Assembly: GCA_020635915.1 (NCBI GenBank)
Contig: JACJYU010000001.1
Coordinates: 2,146,501 to 2,210,500, forward strand
DNA: 64,000 bases
Reading direction: 5' to 3'
Origin: Flammeovirgaceae bacterium
GTDB lineage: Bacteria > Bacteroidota > Bacteroidia > Cytophagales > Cyclobacteriaceae
Part shown: piece by piece, positions 42,002-50,212 of the stretch
How the letters are laid out: each line of letters starts with the position of its first letter
Position numbering within the stretch: the first letter of the stretch is position 1
Made by a program: the position numbers and the translations under genes
The notes under the pieces: model-generated
The model's database searches: none
Seen by the model: the letters and a program-made list of their open reading frames with translations, nothing else
What the model was told of the DNA's origin: nothing

Positions 42002-44419
42002 TCAACTTCCACAGGCTTCACAATCATCCGGGTTGTCCAGCGAACAGGCCATGTCGGACCGTTTCTGGTCTTCGTCCCCTTTTGAAGCATAGGCAATTGC
42101 CGGTTCTTTGGCGGAAGCTTGGGCGGTTGCCGCAGTGGGCTGCGCCACGGCCTTCTTGTCCAGGGTAAATTTGATGGCATCGGCAGCGGCAGTAGAGCGC
42201 AGGTAGTACATACCGGTCTTCAGTCCTTTCTTCCAGGCATAGAAGTGCATGGAAGTCAGCTTGCCAAAGTTGGGGTCGGTGATGTGTATGTTCAGGCTCT
42301 GCGACTGGCAGATGTATGCCCCGCGGTCGGCCGACATGTCAATGATCGCTTTTTGGGATATCTCCCACACGGTTTTGTAAATATCCTTGATGTGTTGGGG
42401 GATTTCGGGGATGGCCTGGACCGAGCCATTGGCGGCAATCAGTTTCTGGCGCATGGTGTCGTCCCACAGCCCCAGTTCGATCAGGTCTTTCATCAGGTGC
42501 TTGTTCACAATAATGAAATCCCCCGACAAGGTCCTTCTTGAATAAATGTTCGAGGTATACGGCTCAAAGCATTCGTTGTTGCCAAGGATTTGCGAGGTGG
42601 AGGCAGTAGGCATGGGGGCCAGCAGCAACGAGTTGCGCACCCCGTTTTGTTTCACGGCCTTTTTCAAGCCTTCCCAGTCCCAGCGGTTGGAACCGGGCGT
42701 CACCCCCCACATGTCAAACTGGAAAATCCCTTTGGAAACCGGGGACCCTTTGTAGGATTCGTAGGGGCCATCCTGCTTGGCAAGCTCCATGGAAGCCTCC
42801 ATGGCCGCAAAATAGATGGTCTCGTGGATGTCCTTGTTCAGCCCCCTGGCCTCGTCCGAGTCGAAAGGCATCCGCAACAGGATGAAGGTATCCGCCAGCC
42901 CCTGCACGCCAATCCCAATGGGGCGGTGCCTGAGGTTGGAGTGGCGTGCCTCCTGCACGGGATAGTAATTGATGTCGATGACCTTGTTGAGGTTTTTGGT
43001 GATGACCTTGGTGATCTCATAGAGCTTCTGGTGGTCAAAAGCCCCTTCTTCCGTAACAAACTTGGGAAGCGCAATGGAGGCCAGGTTGCACACGGCTATC
43101 TCATCGGGCGATGTGTATTCGATGATTTCCGTGCACAAGTTGCTGGATTTGATGGTGCCCAGGTTCTTCTGGTTGGACTTCTTGTTGGCCGCGTCTTTGT
43201 ACAGCATGTAGGGGTTGCCCGTTTCGATCTGGGCCTCCAGTACTTCAAACCAAAGGTCTTGTGCCTTTACCTGTTTGCGGGCCTTGCCCTCGTTTTCATA
43301 TTTTTCGTACAGGCGTTCAAACTCTTCCCCATAACAGTCCGCGAGCCCGGGGGCCTCGTTGGGGCAAAACAGCGACCACATCTCGTTGTTCTCCACCCGC
43401 TTCATGAACAAATCGGGTATCCACAGGGCGAGGAAAAGGTCGCGTGCCCGCATTTCTTCCTTGCCATGGTTTTTTTTCAATTCCAGGAAGTCAAATATAT
43501 CGGCATGCCAGGGCTCCAGGTACATGGCAAAGCTCCCTTTGCGCTTTCCACCACCCTGGTCCACATAGCGGGCGGTCATGTCAAAGTTCCTTAACATGGG
43601 CACAATGCCGTTGGAAGTGCCGCCTGTCCCTTTGATGTAGGACCCTTTTGCCCTGATGTTGTGGATGCTGAGCCCAATGCCCCCGGCAGACTGGGAGATT
43701 TTGGCGCAATTCTTCAGGGTATCGTAAATGCCGTCAATGCTGTCTTCCTTCATGGTGAGCAGGAAGCATGACGACAACTGTGGCTTAGGGGTGCCCGCGT
43801 TGAACAAAGTGGGGGTGGCATGGGTAAACCACTTCTCGGAAAGCAGGTTGTAGGTCTCAATGGCCGCTGTGATGTCTTCCCCATGGATGCCCACCGCCAC
43901 GCGCATCAACAAGTGCTGGGGGCGTTCCGCCACCTTGCCATCAATTTTCATCAGGTAGGAGCGCTCCAGGGTTTTGAAGCCAAAATAGTCGTAGCTGAAG
44001 TCGCGGTCATAGATGATGGCCGCGTCCAGGTCGGCTGCATGGGCTTTTATCGTCCTCCAGGTATCCTTGGAGATAAGGGGCGCATTTTCACCGGTCTTGG
44101 GGTCGATATACTGGTAAAGCCTTTTCATCGTATTGGAAAAAGACTTGCTGGTGGTTTTGTGCAGGTTGGAGACGGCTATCCTGGCGGCCAGTTTGGCAAA
44201 ATCAGGATGCTTGGTGATCATCGTTGCCGAGATTTCCGCGGCCAGGTTGTCGAGTTCCTGGGTGGAAACGCCATCGTACAATCCATTGATCACCTTCATG
44301 GCTACCTCGACCGGGTTCACAAAGTTGGTTTCCAGGCCGTAACAGAGCTTTTCGATACGCGCGGTGATCTTGTCGAACTTTACGGACTCCCTGTGTCCGT
44401 CACGTTTAACTACAAGCAT
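42002..44419 (-). CDS. nrdA: Ribonucleoside-diphosphate reductase, alpha subunit (class Ia)
   Basis: The 805-residue catalytic subunit that reduces NDPs to dNDPs. The N-terminal ATP-cone (MLVVKRDGHRESVKFDKIT, about 1-90) is the allosteric activity site. Then come SSCFLLTMKED with an active-site Cys, GGIGLSIHNIRA, SNLCTEI with the thiyl Cys region, and PTASTSQILGNNECFEPYT. The C-terminal tail ends DDCEACGS; Cys800 and Cys803 are the shuttle pair for thioredoxin. nrdB precedes it by 52 bp on the same strand, so the operon order is nrdB-nrdA, reversed from E. coli. Confidence 0.97.
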   Translation of the reverse strand: MLVVKRDGHRESVKFDKITARIEKLCYGLETNFVNPVEVAMKVINGLYDGVSTQELDNLAAEISATMITKHPDFAKLAARIAVSNLHKTTSKSFSNTMKRLYQYIDPKTGENAPLISKDTWRTIKAHAADLDAAIIYDRDFSYDYFGFKTLERSYLMKIDGKVAERPQHLLMRVAVGIHGEDITAAIETYNLLSEKWFTHATPTLFNAGTPKPQLSSCFLLTMKEDSIDGIYDTLKNCAKISQSAGGIGLSIHNIRAKGSYIKGTGGTSNGIVPMLRNFDMTARYVDQGGGKRKGSFAMYLEPWHADIFDFLELKKNHGKEEMRARDLFLALWIPDLFMKRVENNEMWSLFCPNEAPGLADCYGEEFERLYEKYENEGKARKQVKAQDLWFEVLEAQIETGNPYMLYKDAANKKSNQKNLGTIKSSNLCTEIIEYTSPDEIAVCNLASIALPKFVTEEGAFDHQKLYEITKVITKNLNKVIDINYYPVQEARHSNLRHRPIGIGVQGLADTFILLRMPFDSDEARGLNKDIHETIYFAAMEASMELAKQDGPYESYKGSPVSKGIFQFDMWGVTPGSNRWDWEGLKKAVKQNGVRNSLLLAPMPTASTSQILGNNECFEPYTSNIYSRRTLSGDFIIVNKHLMKDLIELGLWDDTMRQKLIAANGSVQAIPEIPQHIKDIYKTVWEISQKAIIDMSADRGAYICQSQSLNIHITDPNFGKLTSMHFYAWKKGLKTGMYYLRSTAAADAIKFTLDKKAVAQPTAATAQASAKEPAIAYASKGDEDQKRSDMACSLDNPDDCEACGS

Positions 44420-44471
44420 GTGGGGTTGTTTTTGGGGTGAAAAAAAAGTTTAAAAAATGTTTCTCAAGGTA

Positions 44472-45461
44472 TTAAAAATCCTCGTTCAATGAAAACTTGG
44501 GGGCCGAATCTTTTTCGGTGCTGGTCATTACCCCGGCCTTTTGGTATTCGGCCACCCTCTTTTCAAAGAAATTGGTTTTTCCCCTGAGCGAGATCATCTC
44601 CATAAAGTCAAATGGATTGGTGGCATTGTACACCTTCTTGCCGATCAGTTCGTTCAGCAGGCGGTCGGCCACAAACTCGATGTATTGCCTCATTTGTTCC
44701 GCGTTCATGCCGATAAGCTTTACGGGCAGGGCATCGGTCACAAATTCTTTTTCAATTTCCACTGCGTCTTTGATGATCTCCACCACTTTGGCTTCCGGCA
44801 GTTTGTTTTTGACGTGCTGGGTGTAAATGTGGCAGGCAAAGTCACAATGAAGCCCCTCATCGCGGGAGATTAGCTCATTGGAAAAGCAGAGGCCGGGCAT
44901 CAGCCCCCTTTTCTTCAACCAGAAGATGGAGCAGAAGGAGCCGGAGAAGAAAATGCCCTCCACGGCAGCAAAGGCAATCAGGCGCTCGGCAAAATCCCCG
45001 TTGTCGATCCACCGGAGGGCCCAGTCTGCCTTCTTCTTTACACAGTCCATGGTTTCTATGGCGTTGAACAGCTTGTCCTTCTCCTTGGCGTCTTTTACAT
45101 ACGTATCGATCAAAAGGGAGTAGGTCTCGGAATGGATGTTTTCAATGGCGATCTGGAACCCATAGAAGAACTTGGCTTCGGTATATTGCACCTCCCCTAC
45201 AAAATGCTCGGCCAGGTTTTCGTTTACAATGCCATCGCTGGCCGCAAAAAAGGCCAGTACATGGGTGATGAAATGCCTTTCGCCATCGTTCAACGCTGCC
45301 CAGTCTTTCAGGTCGTGGCTCAGGTCGATTTCTTCAGCCGTCCAGAAACTCGCCTCGGCCTGTTTATAATACTTCCAGATGTCGTGGTGCTTTATGGGAA
45401 ATAGTACAAACCGACCTTTGTTCTCTTTTAAAATAGGCTCTTCTTTCATGGCTTCGTTCAT
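44472..45461 (-). CDS. nrdB: Ribonucleoside-diphosphate reductase, beta subunit (class Ia)
   Basis: The 329-residue radical-generating subunit of class Ia RNR. IAIENIHSETYSLL has the Glu and His iron ligands and, three after, the tyrosine that holds the radical. DEGLHCDFACHIY supplies the second ligand set. The N-terminal region (KGRFVLFPIKHHDIWKYY...ASFWTAEEIDLSHD) is typical. The frame is open for 65 more codons upstream to 45656, but the extra residues do not resemble NrdB; ATG 45461 or 45449 fits. It is first in the nrdB-nrdA operon. I saw no clear NrdR box. Confidence 0.95.
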   Translation of the reverse strand: MNEAMKEEPILKENKGRFVLFPIKHHDIWKYYKQAEASFWTAEEIDLSHDLKDWAALNDGERHFITHVLAFFAASDGIVNENLAEHFVGEVQYTEAKFFYGFQIAIENIHSETYSLLIDTYVKDAKEKDKLFNAIETMDCVKKKADWALRWIDNGDFAERLIAFAAVEGIFFSGSFCSIFWLKKRGLMPGLCFSNELISRDEGLHCDFACHIYTQHVKNKLPEAKVVEIIKDAVEIEKEFVTDALPVKLIGMNAEQMRQYIEFVADRLLNELIGKKVYNATNPFDFMEMISLRGKTNFFEKRVAEYQKAGVMTSTEKDSAPKFSLNEDF

Positions 45462-45845
45462 TGTGGTTATATCGTTTAAAAATTGGTCATTAAATGCTAA
45501 CTTAATATGGCCGGCCCTTTTTAAGGGGCGGGTTTCCGGCAAGCAGACAAATATTTGAAATGAAGGATACAATTCAAAGGGCGCCCGGACGAGGGGAGGG
45601 CCTTTTGGGCCCCGCCCCCTGCCTATGTCAACCCGAAAGAATTCATTTTCATTCACTTAAACGGAAGGACTAAAGGGAAGGCTTAAGTAAAATATTTTGA
45701 AAATATTTTTTGGTTAAAATTTCGATAATCCTTGCCTCGTCCGGGGGCTTTTGCTATGGGGGCAAGGTGCCCCGAAACCGGCCCCCGCTTTTGTTTTTCA
45801 AAGCCAATATCCTATATTTGCACTCCATTTTTAAAACCTAGAATC
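45462..45845. other. Intergenic region between nrdB and rplU
   Basis: This 384-bp gap holds the divergent promoters of nrdB-nrdA (minus) and rplU-rpmA (plus). Only the rplU promoter at 45790-45820 is convincing. A G+C-rich patch around 45597-45625 (GGGCCTTTTGGGCC core) could form a short hairpin. I see no gene in it. Confidence 0.6.
45790..45820 (+). promoter_or_regulatory. Promoter of rplU-rpmA, full Bacteroidetes consensus
   Basis: TTTG at 45790-45793, a 19-bp gap, then TATATTTG at 45813-45820. Both elements fit exactly and the spacing is ideal. The transcript would start near 45824, 22 nt before ATG 45846. Confidence 0.75.
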
Positions 45846-46160
45846 ATGTACGCGATAGTGGACATTGCTGGAAAGCAGTTTAAGGTCGAAAAAGACCAAT
45901 ATATATATGCCCCCAGGATGGAGGGCGAGGCCGGGTCTGCCGTGGATTTGGACAAAGTGCTCCTTATCGACAATAAAGGCAAAATTGAGGTGGGCGCCCC
46001 TGTGGTGAAGGGGGCCAAGGTTTCCGGGAAAATACTGGAGCACGTAAAGGGCGATAAGGTGATCGTCTTTAAAAAGAAGAGGAGGAAGGGGTATGCCGTG
46101 AAAAACGGCCACCGCCAGCAGTACACTAAATTACTCATAGACAACATTTCAGGTAAATAG
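45846..46160 (+). CDS. rplU: 50S ribosomal protein L21
   Basis: A 104-residue ribosomal protein. MYAIVDIAGKQFKVEKDQ is the canonical N-terminus and KVIVFKKKRRKGYAVKNGHRQ holds the signature near the end. The frame runs back to 45732, but conserved sequence starts at ATG 45846, behind a full consensus promoter. It is followed after 9 bp by rpmA, the usual L21-L27 pair. Confidence 0.98.
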   Translation: MYAIVDIAGKQFKVEKDQYIYAPRMEGEAGSAVDLDKVLLIDNKGKIEVGAPVVKGAKVSGKILEHVKGDKVIVFKKKRRKGYAVKNGHRQQYTKLLIDNISGK

Positions 46161-46169
46161 CATAAGACC

Positions 46170-46427
46170 ATGGCACATAAGAAAGGGGAAGGTAAAGTAA
46201 AGAACGGCCGCGAATCGGAAAGCAAACGGTTGGGCATAAAGGTTTTTGGTGGCCAAAAAGTGGTTGCAGGCAATATTATCGTGCGCCAAAGGGGCACCAA
46301 ACACCACCCGGGGGACAATGTGGGAATGGGCAAGGACCATACCCTGTTTGCCCTTGCCGATGGGGTGGTGGCCTTCAAAAAGGGCAAAAAAGACAAATCC
46401 TTTGTTTCGGTGGTAGGCGAGGCCTAA
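46170..46427 (+). CDS. rpmA: 50S ribosomal protein L27
   Basis: An 85-residue ribosomal protein. MAHKKGEGKVKNGRESESKRLG is the typical unprocessed N-terminus; no Firmicutes-style cleavable leader is present. GNIIVRQRGTKHHPGDNVGMGKDHTLFAL is the core signature. It ends the rplU-rpmA operon, with a terminator 25 bp on. Confidence 0.98.
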   Translation: MAHKKGEGKVKNGRESESKRLGIKVFGGQKVVAGNIIVRQRGTKHHPGDNVGMGKDHTLFALADGVVAFKKGKKDKSFVSVVGEA

Positions 46428-46451
46428 CGCCCGGCAAAGAATTAAAAAGCA

Positions 46452-46477
46452 AGGCTTCCCATGGGAGGCCTTTTTTT
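46452..46477 (+). terminator. Intrinsic terminator of rplU-rpmA
   Basis: AGGCTTCCC (46452-46460) pairs with GGGAGGCCT (46463-46471) with one T-G wobble, then seven T residues. Confidence 0.8.
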
Positions 46478-46843
46478 ATGGCTGAAAAAACCGGCCTTTT
46501 GCGGGAAAGGGTGCCCAAAACCGGGCACTTGAGGGCCAATCCTGGTATTTTTTAACGCGAAAGGAGATAATGTGCAATGGCATAGGGGTACCGTTAGGCC
46601 CCATTCAATACTTCAATATGGGTCTAAATTCCCCGGTCTTTGGCGGGCTGGTGATACCCCGCAATAAGGGAGTAAAAAGTACTTTTTTCAATAGTCTATT
46701 TTGCCATTCACCCCGTTCCCCAGCCATTTAAATAGGACAAAATCTTTTTGCGGTATTTTATTTTTGTAATAATTACTCTAATTTGGGCTCCTGTTACCCA
46801 ACAATTGGGGGCATTGTTCATATTTATAACTAAACTAAAACCT
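46478..46843 (+). promoter_or_regulatory. Long non-coding leader region of the first susC gene
   Basis: This 366-bp stretch precedes susC. TATTTTTG at 46759-46766 fits TAnnTTTG, without a clear -33 partner. TACCCC (46655-46660) can pair with GGG-A-GTA (46668-46674), and AAAAAGTACTTTTT (46674-46687) is a perfect palindrome. A 53-codon frame (46570-46731), preceded by AAGGAG only 3 nt before its ATG, is the only short ORF of note and is weak. The last bases before the ATG, TAACTAAACTAAAACCT, nearly match those before the second susC (TAACTAAACCCAAAACCT), implying a shared translation-control leader. Confidence 0.45.
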
Positions 46844-49800
46844 ATGAAGAAGTTTTTACTATTATGCTTCTCATTCGTTTTTGTGCTCAGTGCATGGGCG
46901 CAGGAGCGGGTGGTTTCGGGTAAGGTGACGGCCGCTGAAGACGGCTCGACATTACCTGGCGTAAACGTGGTCCTAAAGGGGACTACAAACGGTACGGTTA
47001 CCGATGTAGATGGTAACTACCGGCTCAATGTGCCATCTTCTGGCGGAACATTGGTGTACTCTTTTATCGGCCTTCAAACCCAGGAGATTGCCATCGGTGA
47101 ACGCTCCATTATAGACGTTCAAATGGGACTGGACGTGCAGCAACTGACCGAGGTGGTAGTGACCGCTGTGGGTATTGAGCGGGAGAAAAAGGCGTTGGGG
47201 TACTCAGTGGCCTCCGTGGATGCGGCCAACCTGCAACAGCGCTCTGAAGTGGACCCTTTGCGTGCCCTCCAGGGCAAGATGCCTGGCGTAAACATCACCG
47301 GTGGTGGTGGAAGCCCGGGACAGTCCACTAAAATCAATATTCGCGGCATGTCCTCCTTGACGGGAAATACACAGCCCTTGTTTGTAGTGGACGGCATCCC
47401 GTTCGACAACTCCGTGAACTCGGCCACCGTAGGCCAGGGCTCCGGTGGGGGCGCCACTGGTGAAAACCCTGCCCAAAACACCGTGATTTCCAACCGCGCC
47501 TTTGACCTTGACCCCAACAACATTGCCAGCGTTTCCATCCTTAAGGGTGCTGCCGCTGCCGCTTTGTACGGGTCCCGGGCCACCAACGGGGTAGTGATCA
47601 TCACCACCAAGGCGGCCAGCAAAGGGATCAAGAAGGGCATGGAAATAAACGTTACTTCTTCCTATAATGTGGAAGAGATTTCCGGTATCCCCGACTACCA
47701 GGACGTGTACACCCAAGGTTCCAACCAGGTGTACAATGGTGGTTATATCGGGAACTGGGGATCGCCCTTTACCCCTTTTGTGGACGAGATCAATGCGAAG
47801 TATGGGACCAATTATCCCAAAAGCTACGGCACTTATGGTGGTGGGCCCAATGCCGGCCAGCCTTATCCTGAAGGGACGGGGCCGCACCCCATGGCGGGCC
47901 GTTACCCTTCCCTGACCCAGTTCAGGGATGCCGATGGCCAGCCGTTGGCAGTGCCCATCGTGCCTCATGATATTATCGGAGGGTTCTTCGACAAAGGCCA
48001 TACTTCCGAAAATTCATTTACCATTTCCAATGGTTCTGAAAAAGTGAACCTGAACGCCAGCGTTTCACGTATGGACCAAAAAGGGATGATCCCCAATTCA
48101 GGGGCCACCCGTACCTCCATTAGCTTTGGTGGCAATGGCCAGTTGGACAATGGGGTGTTTATCTCAGGAAATGTAAACTATGTAAACACCACACAGTACG
48201 CGCCCCCATCCGGGGCCAGTGCCTTCGCTGACTACTACAACGGGCCCACCGGGCTTAATGAAGGATCCGGTTCCATCTATGCCCGTTTGTTCTATTTGCC
48301 CCGTAACTTCGACCTGAACGGTTACCCGTTTGAAAACCCCGTGGATGGGTCAAACTTGTTCTATCGTGCACTGGACAACCCGCGTTGGATTGCCAAGTAC
48401 AACAAGTATTCCTCCAATGTAAACAGGGCATACGGCTCGTTCAGTGCGGGATATGATATCACGGAATGGTTGCAGGTAATGGTCAAAGGAGGTATAAATA
48501 CCTACACCGACAACAGGAAGGACATCGTGAGAAGTGGGGGTATCCAGGAGCCACTGGGCCACGTGTGGAACGATGTGCTGACCAACACCGAGCAGGACTA
48601 CAACCTGATTGTGACCATCACGAAAGACATCAACTCCGACCTGTCCTTCAGGGGCATCGTGGGCGGCAACGCCAACCAGCGCGATTTCTCCCGTAACAGG
48701 GTAACGGGTACTGGTATTATTTCCGATGGGTTGAATACCGGTTTGTACCGTTTGGATGCCACATCTTCGCAGATTGCCACGTCAGATTATACTTCAAAGA
48801 GAAGGCTTAATGGTGTTTACGGGGATTTTCAATTTTCGTACCGCGACTTCCTTTACCTGAACCTGACAGGAAGGAACGACTGGTCTTCCACACTGCCTAA
48901 AGACAACAACAACTACTTCTACCCATCGGCCAGCCTTTCATTTGTGCTGTCTGATGCGGTGACCATGCCAAGCTTCCTCAACTATGCGAAGTTGCGGGTG
49001 GCAGCCTCCAAAGTAGGCAATGATGCCGGTGTGTATCAAACCACTACCAACTATTTGATTGGCGTTCCTTTTACAACTTCGGCAGGAGTGGTGACCAACA
49101 GGGCCTCTTTGAGCGACAGGCTGGGCAACCCTGCGTTGAAGCCTGAGTTTACCACCGAGTATGAAGTGGGTACGGAATTGAAGTTTTTGAACAACCGTGC
49201 GAGCCTGGATGCGGCTTACTTCCAGCGCAAATCCATCGACCAGATATTGAGTGCCGCCTTGCCACGGACTACCGGCTTTAGCCAGCAGATCGTGAACTTT
49301 GGTGAATTGGAAAACAAGGGCTGGGAGGTAGGCCTTAACTTTACCCCCGTGCAGTTGTCCAATGGCTTTACCTGGGATGCCTATGTGGCCTATACCCGCA
49401 TCCGGTCGAAAGTACTTGATGCAGGCCCTACCGGTGAGGTGATCATTGGCGGCCCCGGGTCTTCCCTGGCCACCATCCACAGGAACGGGGAGCCCTACGG
49501 GCAGATATTTGGAACGGTAAATGCCAAAACGGCTGACGGCCAACTGTTGATAGATGAAAACACAGGTTTGCCTTTTGCCTTGCCCACTTCCGAAATAATA
49601 GGAGACCCGAACCCCGACTTCACCTTGGGATGGAGCAACACCTTTAGCTGGAAGGGGATTACCCTGCGGGCATTGATCGACTGGAAACAAGGAGGGGACT
49701 TCTACTCCTTCACCGGTGCGTCCCTGTTGCTGCGCGGCCAGTTGAAGCAAAGCATCGACCGCGAAGGATTGCGTGTAATCCCTGGCGTATTGGGTAGCCA

Positions 49801-50188
49801 GCAAACGTATGCGCCCATCACCGATTCAGGTGGAAACCTGATCAAAAACACGGTTTCCGTTACATCCTTTGACACGCACTTCTCCGATGGATGGGGTGCC
49901 TATGGCCAGGATGAAGTGAACGTTTACGATGGTACCACCATCCGCCTTCGCGAAATCAGCCTGGGGTATTCACTGCCTGCGAGCCTGCTTTCCAAGACCC
50001 CGTTTGGCAGGGTGAACATTTCGGTTTCCGGACGCAACCTGTGGTGGAAAGCACCCAACGTGTTGAAAGACCTGAACCTAGACCCTGAAGTATTGTCTGG
50101 TACATCAGGAAGCAACGTTCAAGGTTTTGAATACGGGGCGGCACCTACTACCAGGAGGTACGGAGTGAACCTGAATTTAACATTCTGA
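46844..50188 (+). CDS. SusC/RagA-family TonB-linked outer-membrane transporter
   Basis: A 1114-residue TonB-dependent transporter. Signal peptide MKKFLLLCFSFVFVLSAWAQ; a CarboxypepD_reg-like domain at about 22-100 (VSGKVTAAEDGSTLPGVNVVLKG); a TonB-box-like TEVVVTA; the plug domain (about 110-280) with NIRGMSSLTGN and LFVVDGIPFDN and ending ALYGSRATNGVVIITTK; then a beta-barrel to the C-terminal VNLNLTF. It imports a ligand captured by the SusD partner 24 bp downstream. No glycosidase or regulator is nearby, so the ligand may be peptide or another polymer rather than starch. The in-frame start at 46748 is rejected because the signal peptide begins at 46844. N-terminal regions of this and the second SusC (56682) are clearly paralogous. 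Confidence 0.95.
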   Translation: MKKFLLLCFSFVFVLSAWAQERVVSGKVTAAEDGSTLPGVNVVLKGTTNGTVTDVDGNYRLNVPSSGGTLVYSFIGLQTQEIAIGERSIIDVQMGLDVQQLTEVVVTAVGIEREKKALGYSVASVDAANLQQRSEVDPLRALQGKMPGVNITGGGGSPGQSTKINIRGMSSLTGNTQPLFVVDGIPFDNSVNSATVGQGSGGGATGENPAQNTVISNRAFDLDPNNIASVSILKGAAAAALYGSRATNGVVIITTKAASKGIKKGMEINVTSSYNVEEISGIPDYQDVYTQGSNQVYNGGYIGNWGSPFTPFVDEINAKYGTNYPKSYGTYGGGPNAGQPYPEGTGPHPMAGRYPSLTQFRDADGQPLAVPIVPHDIIGGFFDKGHTSENSFTISNGSEKVNLNASVSRMDQKGMIPNSGATRTSISFGGNGQLDNGVFISGNVNYVNTTQYAPPSGASAFADYYNGPTGLNEGSGSIYARLFYLPRNFDLNGYPFENPVDGSNLFYRALDNPRWIAKYNKYSSNVNRAYGSFSAGYDITEWLQVMVKGGINTYTDNRKDIVRSGGIQEPLGHVWNDVLTNTEQDYNLIVTITKDINSDLSFRGIVGGNANQRDFSRNRVTGTGIISDGLNTGLYRLDATSSQIATSDYTSKRRLNGVYGDFQFSYRDFLYLNLTGRNDWSSTLPKDNNNYFYPSASLSFVLSDAVTMPSFLNYAKLRVAASKVGNDAGVYQTTTNYLIGVPFTTSAGVVTNRASLSDRLGNPALKPEFTTEYEVGTELKFLNNRASLDAAYFQRKSIDQILSAALPRTTGFSQQIVNFGELENKGWEVGLNFTPVQLSNGFTWDAYVAYTRIRSKVLDAGPTGEVIIGGPGSSLATIHRNGEPYGQIFGTVNAKTADGQLLIDENTGLPFALPTSEIIGDPNPDFTLGWSNTFSWKGITLRALIDWKQGGDFYSFTGASLLLRGQLKQSIDREGLRVIPGVLGSQQTYAPITDSGGNLIKNTVSVTSFDTHFSDGWGAYGQDEVNVYDGTTIRLREISLGYSLPASLLSKTPFGRVNISVSGRNLWWKAPNVLKDLNLDPEVLSGTSGSNVQGFEYGAAPTTRRYGVNLNLTF

Positions 50189-50212
50189 TTTTAACCCTTG
50201 AGAATTAATATT

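Noticed and set aside
42590..43594. A 334-codon frame on the plus strand opposite nrdA
   Set aside because: It is the mirror of a highly conserved nrdA segment; its composition follows from the codon bias of nrdA, with no own start signal.
45462..45656. N-terminal extension of nrdB by 65 codons
   Set aside because: The extra residues are Pro/Arg/Gly-rich and unlike NrdB; they lie in the promoter gap between divergent operons.
46674..46687. Palindrome AAAAAGTACTTTTT as an operator or terminator
   Set aside because: A/T palindromes of this kind are frequent in low-complexity spacers; without G+C stem or repeat elsewhere I do not claim a function.
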